A DNA stretch of 64,000 nucleotides, from the NCBI RefSeq assembly GCF_001039355.2, contig NW_019776066.1, positions 1-64,000 of the forward strand, written 5' to 3'. Source of the DNA: Lingula anatina (taxonomy: Eukaryota > Brachiopoda > Lingulata > Lingulida > Lingulidae). Shown here in pieces: positions 20,901 through 31,569 of this stretch. Within the stretch, counting starts at the first letter, position 1, and each line of letters starts with the position of its first letter. Under the pieces are notes generated by a model that saw only the letters and a program-made list of their open reading frames with translations, did no database searches and was not told where the DNA came from. A program made the position numbers and the translations under genes.

Positions 20901-21012
20901 TGGTTTGAGGACTGAAGTGAGTGAAGGGCTTCGATGCCCAACGTGCCACAAGTATTTCGATGCCGCAAGTCATCTAGACCTGCTAGAACACATGGATGAG
21001 TGCTCGTCTTGA
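14903..21012 (+). CDS. UBAN-type ubiquitin-binding adaptor (NEMO/optineurin/TNIP family)
   Basis: Coding exons, all phase 0: 14903-15268, 17402-17689, 17901-17954, 18925-19140, 19649-19894, 20157-20249 and 20611-21012; 554 residues. Order of parts: a Pro/Ser-rich N terminus (1-122), coiled coil (about 123-420), a UBAN motif around residues 362-371 (DFEAERRDRE, compare DFxxERxxRE in NEMO, optineurin and ABINs), a UIM-like helix at about 498-515 (SEAELQLAIERSKQD), and a C2HC finger with Cys530, Cys533, His548 and Cys552, as in NEMO and optineurin. Family members bind Met1/Lys63 ubiquitin chains in the cytoplasm and tune IKK/NF-kappaB or act in selective autophagy. Which subfamily this belongs to is unclear: the MKW..YNSQRD segment recalls TNIPs, the zinc finger recalls NEMO/OPTN. 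The ATG chosen is the first in the exon. Confidence 0.85.
16303..16322 (+). repeat. Poly(C) tract
   Basis: A run of about 23 C in the adaptor gene's first coding intron, a likely site of sequencing or assembly slippage. Confidence 0.9.
16978..17342 (+). repeat. G/C-run repeat flanking a 224-bp gap (N at 17061-17284)
   Basis: A poly(T) run is followed by a unit with a long G run, an AT-rich core (GAGAATTGCA...AACTTCAGGTA) and a long C run. The same unit reappears immediately after the Ns. The G and C runs can pair, so the gap probably hides more copies of a G...C hairpin minisatellite. It lies in the intron before exon 17402. Confidence 0.7.
18584..18634 (-). mobile_element. Degenerate CAGGCCCGTAGCC-type element
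   Basis: G and C runs followed by GGCTACGGCCCTG, a worn copy of the terminal inverted repeat seen intact at 34622-34790. Intronic. Confidence 0.35.
20328..20420 (+). repeat. (GTA)n-rich microsatellite
   Basis: An imperfect GTA/AGT triplet tract in the intron before the last coding exon of the adaptor gene. It creates spurious Leu-rich antisense frames. Confidence 0.8.
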
Positions 21013-21042
21013 GAATCCACAACCTCCAAACATTGAACTTAG

Positions 21043-21091
21043 TTTTCACACACACACACACACACACTTACATATATATATATATATATAC
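21043..21091 (+). repeat. (CA)n and (TA)n microsatellites
   Basis: Adjacent CA and TA runs in the presumed 3' UTR of the adaptor gene, 30-80 bp after its stop codon. Confidence 0.9.
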
Positions 21092-22052
21092 TGTAGAAAG
21101 AGAGAGAGAGGTCTAATATTAAGAATGAACGAAGTAAAAAACGAATCATGTGTTTGGAGGTTGCACTGTCATAATTGATAACTGTGTGGCTATTTCCGTC
21201 AATGTGAAGTGAAAACATAATCCTTGCGCCAGTCGCGTGTCAAATTAAGTCTGTGATAAAAAAAACTTTAATTACAAAGCGCAAATCAAATGCACATTTA
21301 CACCTGTATATCAAGTCAAAGACAGCAGGATATGCAAAAGGAAATTTACCGTGTCATTTTAATCACTATTGTATTGTTTTCTGCCCTTTAGTTCCTAACT
21401 GTAATGTATTCTAGTCCAGTACATCACTTCAGTGGTGAGTGAGTGAGTGGGAAAACAATGTCAACGACAATGAAACAATGGATTCTCACCACATCAAACT
21501 GTACAAATTCCATAAGATAATTATTTAATTTATATTCATCTATCGTTCCTATTGACGTGCTATTTCAATTTACTTCTAGTGCAGCTTTTTTATAATCCAT
21601 ATCTTAATGTAAGTAAGATTTATTTGTATATTTTATTGTATATATAATTATATTTTTCTACTGGTTTATATTGTATTTATGTGTGCTGTGCTTATACATG
21701 TATGACTTAGTTTTCCATATCTTTACAACTTACATACTGACATTTAAAATGGGATTTTTTTTCCAAATCGTTTCTCTTTGATTTTTTTCCCACTTTTCCT
21801 GCATAGGCATACCTGGACCAGCCCAGTTAGTACTACTCAATTAATCGCCAAACATTTATGTAATTAAGATGTATTGTATGATCTTATTACATGCAACATT
21901 TTATAAAATTTTGTCTTCGTTCCAAGAACTTCTGCTGGTCAGGGGATTTGGCACAAGACTTCTGCCTAAAAAAAGGCAAATAAAAATGTGCTATTTTTAT
22001 GATGTTCCTGATAAACCAGTGAATTGTTTTGCTTTCATTTTAATGCTTACAC

Positions 22053-22160
22053 TCAAGGAGAGCATTCACAACCAATTTGGTCCGCGGACTAACTAGTATG
22101 GCGCTTTTGAAAGCAAGCCGCATAAGTCTGCAGATCAATTTGTTGTGAATGCTCCTTAAG
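22053..22160 (+). mobile_element. Small foldback element (MITE-like)
   Basis: The ends AAGGAGAGCATTCACAACCA and TGTTGTGAATGCTCCTTA are inverted copies. Inside lies the CCGCGGACTAACTAGT motif shared with the foldbacks at 33.5 and 55.4 kb. The mate copy is at about 25275-25385. Confidence 0.55.
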
Positions 22161-22413
22161 AAAGTTCCCTGTGCTATCTGTTGGCACAGGTGTCAATCAT
22201 TGTGTGTGCCTTTCTGCGCAGTTCGGTATCGTTCTATAGTTATTACGTCGAGTTTCTTTTAGTTTGCGGCGCTGAGATAAAACAGTCCCAAAGTATAAAA
22301 AAGATATCGAGAGTCAAAGTTTTGTTACTATTTTTAAGGTCTTGTGGAAGTAACTGGCAGGAATTCTATTATACCGGTACGTTTTTCTGCCCAGATTTCT
22401 ACACTGTATTTAA

Positions 22414-22550
22414 GGGGATTCCCCTAATGCGGCAAACTATAAATAGGCCGTGTCTAAAATCGCGCTTATAACGTGGTAAACAAGGTGTGACGGACTCGTG
22501 ATAAACAAGGTGCTTGACCTGTTTCTAAGACATTCTGCGCTTTTTATGTC
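22414..22550 (+). promoter_or_regulatory. Promoter copy: kappaB site, TATA box and leader
   Basis: GGGGATTCCCC (22414-22424), then TATAAATAG (22438-22446), AAACAAGGTGT (candidate donor) and TTTCTAAGACATTCTGCGC, all in the same order as in the adaptor gene's promoter at 14325-14440. Several AACAAGGT donors follow one another. No coding exon is recognised downstream on this strand for 17 kb, so the product would be noncoding or absent. Confidence 0.55.
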
Positions 22551-22877
22551 AAATCTTGATCAACAAGGTACTAAACAAGGTCAATCATCATTACTGCACC
22601 CTCTGCGCCGACTGTGACTGCTATAGCAATGTTTTTAATACGTATATCTTAAAACGCAAATGATGGCGTCAAGTACAGCTGTATATACCTGTATTGCCTT
22701 AAAATGTAGGCTATGTTAGATAACACTTTCTTTTACTTGAGGTAGTTTGAGAGCCTTTAATGTAAAACATATCTGTGCTCAATTAAATTATTATGATGAT
22801 CTTATAATAAAACGGGTGCTTCTTTGCCTTACATAATGTTGCAAACTCAAAGTTACATATGATTCTCTGTATCGTTC

Positions 22878-23815
22878 AGTACCGGTGGAACATGAAAATC
22901 TGACTCCCATGAAAATCTGACTCCCCCAGTCAAAATTTCATGATGAAAATCTGACTTCCCCCATGAAATTTTGACTCCCCCTCACAAAACTTAATAAATC
23001 ATATTTAATTGAGTATTTATAACTTATATCTTGTAGTGTGCATAATGGAGCATACATTTGCACTTTTTGAAAATGTTCATAAAAAATAAGAAAATTAAAA
23101 ATGTGTATTTTCCACCCAATTAACTGTGAAAAGGCTATGGGAGTCCAAATCCTACAGGAAGTAAGATTTTAATCTAAAGATTATAATTAAAATACTTGTT
23201 TAAAAAATTATCAATTTTCACCAAAATTTCACCACCAAAATTTCAAATACTAACAAAATATATGTCACAATGCAAACCATGTGGAAAACAATGGTATGGT
23301 GACTAAATATAAAATAGGGCCTTTACTTCATGGTAGTCCAAATCCCATGGGTATGAATATGAAGATTTTTCATGAATTTTCATTTTTTGCACCCAATATT
23401 TTACCACCAACTTTCAAATACATTCCAATATATTCTTCATAATGATATTTAAGGGAAAGATATTGAAATGATAACCAAATATCAAATATTAAATAGCTTT
23501 TTCAAAGGGGAGTTATTGGGTGGTAAAATATACACTTTTTTTTAATTTTCTTATTTTATCATTAAAATTTTCACCTGCAAACTAATAAAAATTGCCTATG
23601 TATCCTCCATTGTGCAAACTACAACATAAAAGTCATATACTCAAATAAAATAACATTTATTTTAATAAACTTAGAAGTTTTGTGGGGGGGGGGAGTCAAA
23701 ATTTCATGAGGGGATACACATTTTCATTATGAAAATTTGACTGGGGAGTCACATTTTCATGATGAAAATCTGACTGGGGAGTCACATTTTGGGGGAGACA
23801 TTTTCATGGTACACA
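22878..23815. mobile_element. Long foldback element with GACTCCCC/GGGGAGTC-rich arms
   Basis: The left end has repeated CATGAAAATCTGACTCCC units and the right end the inverse (GGGGAGTCACATTTTCATG), inside a CATGAAAAT...ATTTTCATG frame. Pairing continues inward (TTAATAAATCATATTTAATTGAG.. against ..CTCAAATAAAATAACATTTA), so most of the 0.94 kb is an imperfect palindrome. There is no transposase frame, so it is nonautonomous. The mate is at 26473-27380. Confidence 0.7.
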
Positions 23816-24687
23816 GGGGGATATAAACCAATTCTATTTTCTTTTTCTGATACGACTCAAATGATGCCGACTTTCGAAGACATAAACAAAATTAATCACT
23901 TGGTCAGCAATAAAGATTTTAAACTGCGTCTTCTTTAAAGAAGATGACGTTAATTGACCTACTTATCCTTCGCAAATTAACCTATTTATCCCTGCCCCCA
24001 GTTAATTCGCACAAATCCAGCAGACTAACGTATATAAGTATACATGTAGTATGTCCTAATGCGAGGCACATAACTGAAGAGGGCACAGTTATATAAATGA
24101 CGTACCGAAAACGCCAGAAACAGAAAGAAAGCAGAAAATATGCGTTCAAATATCATTTTCGGGGACTATGATATAGTACCTACTGGTATTTATTTACGTT
24201 ATGCTATTCGAAACGGTATGGCGGCATTTGTACGGTACTTATGGCAATAATTTGACCTCAAATGGATCTGGTGTAATTAATTCAACTCCTCATAGATCTT
24301 GACAAAAAGAGAGATTGATTTTATGGTAGTCAATTACACTTTATTACAAAACTATATGTGTGACACAATTACTACAGTGGACAAATATGTTTCTTTTAAG
24401 ATTTTAATATTTAAAAAATATCTTGACTTCCAGTTAATAGGTATATCCTTGATAATGACTACGTTAATACTGTATACGAATCTCCAATATGATATTGAAG
24501 AATAGAATACTGGTAAACTGGTATCCATTGTTGTCACATGTAAAATTATGACACGTTTATCACAAACGCTTGTACGGAATATACAGTATATAATATACAA
24601 TACCTGTTTCAATATGTATATTTATGCAGTGTGGTTTGACGATAATGATTTTTTCTTTCGAATATTTTTTTCAGATATTACCTGTTG

Positions 24688-24690
<3 letters not shown>

Positions 24691-24760
<70 letters not shown>
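24691..24760 (+). repeat. (TA)n microsatellite
   Basis: About 70 bp of pure TA. The other duplication copy has only about 10 bp at the same place (28239-28250), a large length difference between the copies. Confidence 0.95.
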
Positions 24761-24761
<1 letters not shown>

Positions 24762-24799
24762 CATGGTTTGATAAAAAAAGGTCACTTACACCCTATTTC

Positions 24800-24906
24800 C
24801 ATAGATTTTTAGATCGAACTATCCCTGTGGGGAGTCTCACTAGATTACTGTCAGCTTTGCCGGCTTAAGCGTCACACAACTACTACAAGCTGTAAGGGGG
24901 TAATTA
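24800..24906 (+). mobile_element. Half of a foldback element cut by an assembly join
   Basis: GGGGAGTCTCACTAGATTACTGTCA through AAGGGGGTAATTA matches the left half of the hairpin element at 29058-29303 and then stops at the N at 24907. The other duplication copy lacks it at the homologous position. The contig probably ended in the hairpin. Confidence 0.6.
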
Positions 24907-25398
24907 NATGTGCATATACGTGTATGACTTAGTTTTCCATATCTTTACAACTTACATACTGACATTTAAAATGGGATTTTTTTCCAAATCGTTTCTCTTT
25001 GATTTTTTTCCCACTTTTCCTGCATAGTCATACCTGGACCAGCCCAGTTAGTACTACTCAATTAATCGCCAAACATTTATGTAATTAAGATGTATTGTAT
25101 GATCTTATTACATGCAACATTTTATAAAATTTTGTCTTCGTTCCAAGATCTTCTGCTGGTCAGAGGATTTCGTACAAGACTTCTGCCTTAAAAAAAGGCA
25201 AATAAAAACGTGATATTTTTATGATGTTCCTGATAAACCAGTGAATTGTTTTGCTTTCATTTTAAAGCCAACATTCTAAGGGAGCATTAACAACCAATTT
25301 GGTCCGCGGACTAACTAGTATGGCGTGCTTTTGAAAGCAAGCCGCATAAGTCTGCAGATCAATTTGTTGTGAATGCTCCTTAAGAAAGTTCCCTGTGT

Positions 25399-25757
25399 GT
25401 ATGTATATTGGTTCTCCTGCTGAATTCTTCCAGTAAGAAAGTATTATGTAACCTGGCACGATATCTTAGCCAAGCAGGAAGGCTTCGGCATGAGATCTAA
25501 TCTAATTTGATCTAATTTGATTCAATTTGATTTAATTTGATTTATTTAAGTAGTTTATTTATTTAAGTGCTCATGAATTTAATTTAGTACAGGTACTGTT
25601 ATTATTGTTATGATGATTATGATTGCGATTATTACTATTATAATTATTCTTTGTAATAACCCTATAGTTGTTGTAACTATATTCGTTGTAACATTTGTAC
25701 CAGTACTAGACTGATGGTCCTCAAGAGACCGAGGTAATAAATAAATTAAATGAAATG
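25399..25757 (+). mobile_element. Insertion present in only one duplication copy (retroposon-like)
   Basis: Between CCCTGTG and GTTGGCACAGG, copy B has about 355 bp that copy A lacks (22170-22190). The insert ends in GAGACCGAGGTAATAAATAAAT, like the 3' end of a non-LTR element, and contains TAATTTGAT-type short tandem repeats at 25499-25550. It looks like a polymorphic insertion. Confidence 0.5.
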
Positions 25758-25995
25758 TTGGCACAGGTATCAATAATTGTGTACGCCTTACTACGCAGTT
25801 TGGTAACTTTCTATGGTTCTTACGCCGTATTTGTTTTAGTTTGCGGTAAATAGATGAGCCGCTTACAGTCCCAAAGTATAAAAAAGATATCGAGAGTCAA
25901 AGATTTGTTACTATTTTTAAGGTGTGTGGAAGAAACTGGCAGGAATTCTATTATACCGGTGCGTTTGTCTGCCTAGATCATTACACTGTATTTAA

Positions 25996-26130
25996 GGGGA
26001 TTCCCCTAATGCGGCAAACTGTACAAATAGGTCGTGTCTAAAATCACGATTATAACTTGGTAAACAAGGTGTGACGGGGTGCAACGTGATAAACAAGGTG
26101 CTTGACCTGTTTCTAAGACATTCTGCGCAC
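25996..26130 (+). promoter_or_regulatory. Promoter copy: kappaB site, decayed TATA and leader
   Basis: GGGGATTCCCC at 25996-26006, TACAAATAG in place of TATAAATAG, then the same AAACAAGGTGT and TTTCTAAGACATTCTGCGCACTTTAT segments as at 14325 and 22414. The kappaB site is intact although the TATA is changed. No coding gene is seen downstream on the plus strand until 39.9 kb. Confidence 0.5.
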
Positions 26131-26472
26131 TTTATGTCAAACCTTGGTCAGCAAGGGGCCAAACAAGGTCAATCATCATTACTGCACCCCCTGCGCAGAC
26201 TGTGACTGCTATATAGCAATGTTTTTAATACGTATATCTTAAAACGCAAATGGTGGCGTCAAGTACAGCTGTATATACCTGTATTGCCTTAAAATGTATG
26301 TTATATAACACTTTCTATTACTTGAGGTGGTTTGAGAGCTTTTAATGTAAAACATATCTGTGCTCAATTAAATTATTATGAAGATCTTATAATAAAACGG
26401 GTGCTTCTTTGCCTTACATAATGTTGCAAACTCAAAGTTACATATGATTCTCTGTATCGTTCAGTACCGGTG

Positions 26473-27380
26473 GAACATGAAAATCTGACTCCCATGAAAA
26501 TCTGACTCCCCCAGTCAAAATTTCATGATGAAAATCTGACTTCCCCCATGAAATTTTGACTCCCCCTCACAAAACTTAATAAATCATATTTAATTGAGTA
26601 TTTATAACTTATATCTTGTAGTATGCATAATGGAGGATACATTTGCACTTTTTGAAAATGTTCATAAAAAATAAGAAAATTAAAAATGTGTATTTTCCAC
26701 CCAATTAACTGTGAAAAGGCTATGGGAGTCCAAATCCTACAGGAAGTAAGATTGAAACTTGTTAAAAAAAAATTATCAATTTTCACCAAAATTTCACCAC
26801 CAAACTTTTAAACACTAACAAAATATATGTCACAATGCAAACCATGTGGAAAACAATGGTATGGTGACTAAATATAAAATATGGCCTTTTCTTCATGGTA
26901 GTCCAAATCCCATGGACATGAATATGAAGATTTTTCATGAATTTTCATTTTTTGCACCCAATTTTTTACCACCAACTTTCAAATACTTCCAATATATTCT
27001 TCATAATGATATTTAAGGGAAAGGTGTTGAAATGATCACCAAATATCAAATATTAAATAGCTTTTTCAAAGGGGAGTCATTGGGTGGTAAAATATACATT
27101 TTTTTAATTTTCTTATTTTATCATTAAAATTTTCACCTGCAAACTAATAAAAATTGCCTATGTATCCTCCATTGTGCAAACTACAACATAAAAGTCATAT
27201 ACTCAAATAAAATAACATTTATTTTAATAAACTTAGAAGTTTTGTGGGGGGGGGGGAAGTCAAAATTTCATGAGGGGATACACATTTTCATTATGAAAAT
27301 TTGACTGGGGAGTCACATTTTCATGATGAAAATCTGACTGGGGAGTCACATTTTGGGGGAGACATTTTCATGGTACACAG
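26473..27380. mobile_element. Long foldback element, second copy
   Basis: Near-identical to 22878-23815 inside duplication copy B, with the same ends, inverted arms and G run near 27246. Confidence 0.7.
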
Positions 27381-28504
27381 GGGGATATAAACCAATTCTA
27401 TTTTCTTTTTCTGATACGACTCAAATGATGCCGACTTTCGAAGACATAAACAAAATTAATCACTTGGTCAGCAATAAAGATTTTAAACTGCGTCTTCTTT
27501 AAAGAAGATGTCATTAATTGACCTACTTATCCTTCGCAAATTAACCTATTTATCCCTGCCCCCAGTTAATTCGCACAAATCCATCAGACTGACGTATAAG
27601 TATACATGTAGTATGTCCTAATGCGAGGCACATAACTGAAGCGCACAGTTATATAAATGACGTACCGAAAACGCCAGAGGTTTATATACAAAAAGAAAGC
27701 AGAAAATATGCGTTCAAATATAATTTTCGGGGACTATGATATAGTACCTACTGGTATTTCTTTACGTTATGCTATTCGAAACGGTATGGCGGCATTTGTA
27801 CGGTACTTATGGCAATAATTTGACCTTAAATGGATCTCATAGATCTTGACAAAAAGCGAGAGATTGATTTTATGGTAGTCAATTACACTTTATTACAAAA
27901 CTATATGTGTGACACAATTACTAAAGTGGACAAATATGTTTCTTTTAAGATTTTAATATTTAAAAAATATCTTGACTTCCAGTTAATAGGTATATCCTTG
28001 ATAATGACTACGTTAATACTGTATACGAATCTCCAATATGATATTGAAGAATAGAATACTGGTAAACTGGTATCCATTGTTGTCACATGTAAAATTATGA
28101 CACGTTTATCACAAACGCTTGTACGGAATATACAGTATATAATGTACAATACCTGTCTTAATATGTATATTTACGCAATGTGGTTTGACGATAATGATTT
28201 TTTCTTTCGAATATTTTTTCAGATATTACCTGTTGTCATATATATATATTTCATGGTTTGATAAAAAAAGGTCACTTATTGTAAGTCTGGCTTTTGTATT
28301 AAGTCGAGTAAAATGCCTTTTACAGGAATACCAGCACGAAGCACTTACGCGTATTTCACGTATTTTACGTACACATTCTCTTTGTATTTACGGCTTATGA
28401 AATCGTTCACTGCGTGAAAGACGACATACTTTATATTATCTACACATTTTGAGAGGCCAACGTTGGCAGCATCGCCCGGGCACGAAGCATACACATTACA
28501 CACA

Positions 28505-29680
28505 CTTCAAGTCTGGCGAAGAATTATAATTATCAAAATAATTTCACAGTGACGTTTAATTTGATTATATATTGGCAACACGATTGACAAACGTTTGCAC
28601 TCCTTTGTTAACTAATTTTCCTCTTCGTTTTATATATTGTAAATATCCCGCTTATGTTTTAACACAGACCTACAAAATCTTGTTTATAAGATACTCGTAT
28701 TCCTTTACTTATATATAAAAAACATATTATACTGGGTTAAGAGTCATGAATTTTATGAAAAATAGTCAGCAAGCTTTAAAAGGCCAATTTCACAGACACA
28801 AAAATGCAACCAAACCTCGTCAATAAATAAATTTGGTATCTGGTTATAACATTCATGTATCTATTGGGTGCTACATGTATGGCTAGTGTGGTTATGCTCA
28901 AAAGACACGGAAAACATAATTAATCCATACTTTCTACTAGGGCCAGAGCAGAGAAAATTGTCATGTATTAACCAAGCACATATCGGTTAATATGTAGTGA
29001 AAATCAATCTGTGGTCCTGGTAGAGGGTAATCACTCCTTGCTTCCCTGCTATACTAAGACTGGGTTCCCATGCCTAGATCGATCCATCTGGATCGGTCTA
29101 AGTCCCTGGGGAGTCTCACTAAATTGCTGTCAACTAACCTTTTTAATTGTCTGTCACGCCTACCGAATTAGCTAGGGGTTAAAGATAATTACCCCCTAAC
29201 AGCTTAACTAGGCGTGACAGACATTTAAGCCGGTTAAGTTGATAGCAATTTAGTGAGACTCCCCAGTGAGATAGATTGGTCCAAATATCTGTGAGAACGG
29301 TCCCTAACTCTTGCTAACTAAGTAGTAATCGTGCTGCACCGCAAACTTTTACATAACTTTTAGGCTGCAATCGCAACATCGGACAAACTAGTCCACGGAT
29401 CACATACGGTCGGCCCACTTAAATACTAAAATACTTTAATGGCCGCGGGGAATCTATTCAGTGTCTATTAGGAGATAAAACGGCAAACTTAAAAGTGGGT
29501 TGCCATAACTGATTGGCGGACGAGTTAGTCTTCTGATAAGAATGCGGCCATTTGATCACAATTTGGCATAACACTGGACGTTTTGGACATGTTTTATCAC
29601 ACATTTGCTCTTTTGATAGATTAATATACACATGGCCTTCGTGTAGTTAACTTTTACTGTATATAGTAATAATATACACA
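28505..29680 (+). repeat. Second direct duplication, copy 1 (mate at 30130-31055)
   Basis: TCTGGCGAAGAATTATAATTATC and what follows recur at 30139, and CTAACTCTTGCTAACTAAG at 29304 recurs at 30708. The mate lacks the hairpin element of 29058-29303 and has one minisatellite unit instead of nine. No coding sequence. Confidence 0.8.
29058..29303. mobile_element. Hairpin MITE with an empty site in the duplicate
   Basis: About 246 bp flanked by CTAA on both sides (29054-29057 and 29304-29307). The mate copy near 30708 has the uninterrupted site with a single CTAA. Inside, GGGGAGTCTCACTAAATTGCTG and CAGCAATTTAGTGAGACTCC-type arms (about 29107-29268) form a long hairpin. Relatives lie at 33014-33270 (intact) and 24800-24906 (half). 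Confidence 0.75.
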
Positions 29681-30060
29681 TGGCCTTCGTGTAGTTAACT
29701 TTTACTGTATATAGTAATAATATACACATGGCCTTCGTGTAGTTAACTTTTACTGTATATAGTAATAATATACACATGGCCTTCGTGTAGTTAACTTTTA
29801 CTGTATATAGTAATAATATACACATGGCCTTCGTGTAGTTAACTTTTACTGTATATAGTAATAATATACACATGGCCTTCGTGTAGTTAACTTTTACTGT
29901 ATATAGTAATAATATACACATGGCCTTCGTGTAGTTAACTTTTACTGTATATAGTAATAATATACACATGGCCTTCGTGTAGTTAACTTTTACTGTATAT
30001 AGTAATAATATACACATGGCCTTCGTGTAGTTAACTTTTACTGTATATAGTAATAATATA
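29621..30060 (+). repeat. 48-bp minisatellite, about nine copies
   Basis: The unit CATGGCCTTCGTGTAGTTAA...TATATAGTAATAATATACA starts at 29631 and repeats every 48 bp to the N at 30061. Units are practically identical. Because 48 is divisible by three, it makes a spurious repetitive antisense frame. A single unit is at 31014-31050 in the duplicate. Confidence 0.95.
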
Positions 30061-30129
30061 NATATTCAAGGCACAGACCGTGATCATAAGACATACCGCG
30101 AATAGAAAATAGAATTTAGAAAATAGACA

Positions 30130-31055
30130 TTGCATGTGTCTGGCGAAGAATTATAATTATCAAAATAATTTCACAGTGACGTTTAATTTGATTATATATT
30201 TGCAACACGATTGACAAACGTTTGCACTCCTTTGATAACTAATTTTCCTCTTCGTTTTATATATTGTAAATATCCCACATACATGTGTTTTAACACAGAC
30301 CTACATGTACAAAATCTTGTTTATAAGATACTCATATTCTTTTACATATATATAAACATATAATATATATATAAAAACATATAATACTGGGTTTAGAGTC
30401 ACGAATTTAATGACGAATGATCAGCAAGCTTTAAAAAGTCATAATTCATAGACAAAAAAATGCAACCAAACCTCGTCAAAAAAAATATAGTATCTGGCTA
30501 TAACATTCATGTATCTATTGGGTACTACATGTATGGCTAGTGTGGTACCGTTAAAAAATTCACAGAAAACATAATTAATCCATACTCTCTACCAGGGCCA
30601 GAGCAGAGAAAATTGTCATGTATTAACCAAGAACATATCGGTTAATATGTAGTGAAAATCAACCTGAGGTCCCGGTAAAGGGTAATCAATCCTTGGTTCC
30701 CTGCTACACTAACTCTTGCTAACTAAGCAGTAATCGTGCTGCACCGCAAACTTTTAGATAACTTTTAGGCTGCAATCGCAACATCGGACAAACTAGTCCG
30801 CGGATCAAATACTAAAATACTTTAATGACCGCAGGGAATCTTTTCAGTGTCTATTAGGAGATAAGACGACAAGCTTTGAAGTGGGTCGCCATAACTGATT
30901 GGCGGACGAGTTAGTCTTCTGATAAAAATGCGGTCGTTTGATCACATTTTGGCATAACACTGGACGTTTTGGACACGTTTAGCACACATTTGCTCTTTTG
31001 ATAGATTAATATACACATGGCCTTCGTGTAGTTAACTTTTACTGTATATAGGGCC
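30130..31055 (+). repeat. Second direct duplication, copy 2
   Basis: It begins shortly after the N at 30061 and follows 28505-29680 without the hairpin element. It ends with a single minisatellite unit that runs into new sequence (GGGCCTACAG) at about 31051. Confidence 0.75.
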
Positions 31056-31569
31056 TACAGATCAGAGGGTCTTGGAGCAGAATGTCATCAACGCAAGCGG
31101 GTAATACTGCAGCTATATAATAGGGACATAGTTAAAGCAAAATTTTACACGTACTTTGTACATGAACCCTTCCACCAAAATTGATATAATAAATAAAAAC
31201 GAGCCATTACATTTGGTTTGTCTTGTACTTAAGGCAAATCTTGTCCTTTTGGAAGCGATTCTTCACTTTAGTGACTGTCATGTATGCTGTGGCTCATAAG
31301 GATAAGATGGAGATCTTTAGAATCGACCGCGTCTCAGGACCTTCTCCTGGAAAACATTTGGCACAGAAGGAACTCCCCGGTGAATGGGACTCGGGCATTC
31401 AGATAAGGCACATCATACGCTCGAGTCATTTTCAGTCCTACGGCAATTTTGTGTTGCACACATGCACATTACCTGCACATTTAAATTTGCAGAAAATATT
31501 TACACGTGTGGGTCTAACTGTACACGTCTCTTCTGTCGATCTCTGGGACCTCCCCTACGCAACATCACC

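Larger units (their letters stand above)
21676..24788 (+). repeat. Direct duplication, copy A (mate at 24908-28270)
   Basis: This block and 24908-28270 run colinear at high identity, including a small foldback element (22053), a kappaB/TATA promoter copy (22414) and a long foldback element (22878). Copy A has a much longer (TA)n run (about 24691-24759). Copy B has an extra insertion of about 355 bp. The second copy begins directly after the single N at 24907, which points to two haplotypes placed in tandem. No coding gene is seen in it. The only AATAAA that could serve the adaptor gene lies near 21979. Confidence 0.8.
24908..28270 (+). repeat. Direct duplication, copy B (mate at 21676-24788)
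   Basis: It starts right after the N at 24907 and follows copy A through GGTCACTTA near 28270. It carries an extra segment at about 25399-25757 ending in a retroposon-like (AATAAATAAATTAAATG) tail, a mutated TATA box (TACAAATAG), and a short (TA)n run. Tandem allelic copies are the likeliest reading. Confidence 0.8.

Noticed and set aside
24140-24250. 36-codon frame preserved in both duplication copies (MRSNIIFGDY start)
   Set aside because: The copies are probably alleles, so their similarity is not evidence of selection; too short to call.
24548-24868. 106-codon frame
   Set aside because: Its core is a (TA)n microsatellite.
29556-30017. 153-codon antisense frame with a 16-residue repeat
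   Set aside because: It is the 48-bp minisatellite read in frame; the near-identical units and lack of a gene context make coding unlikely.
29621-30060. CRISPR-like regular repeat
   Set aside because: Units are contiguous 48-bp tandem copies without variable spacers, in an animal genome.
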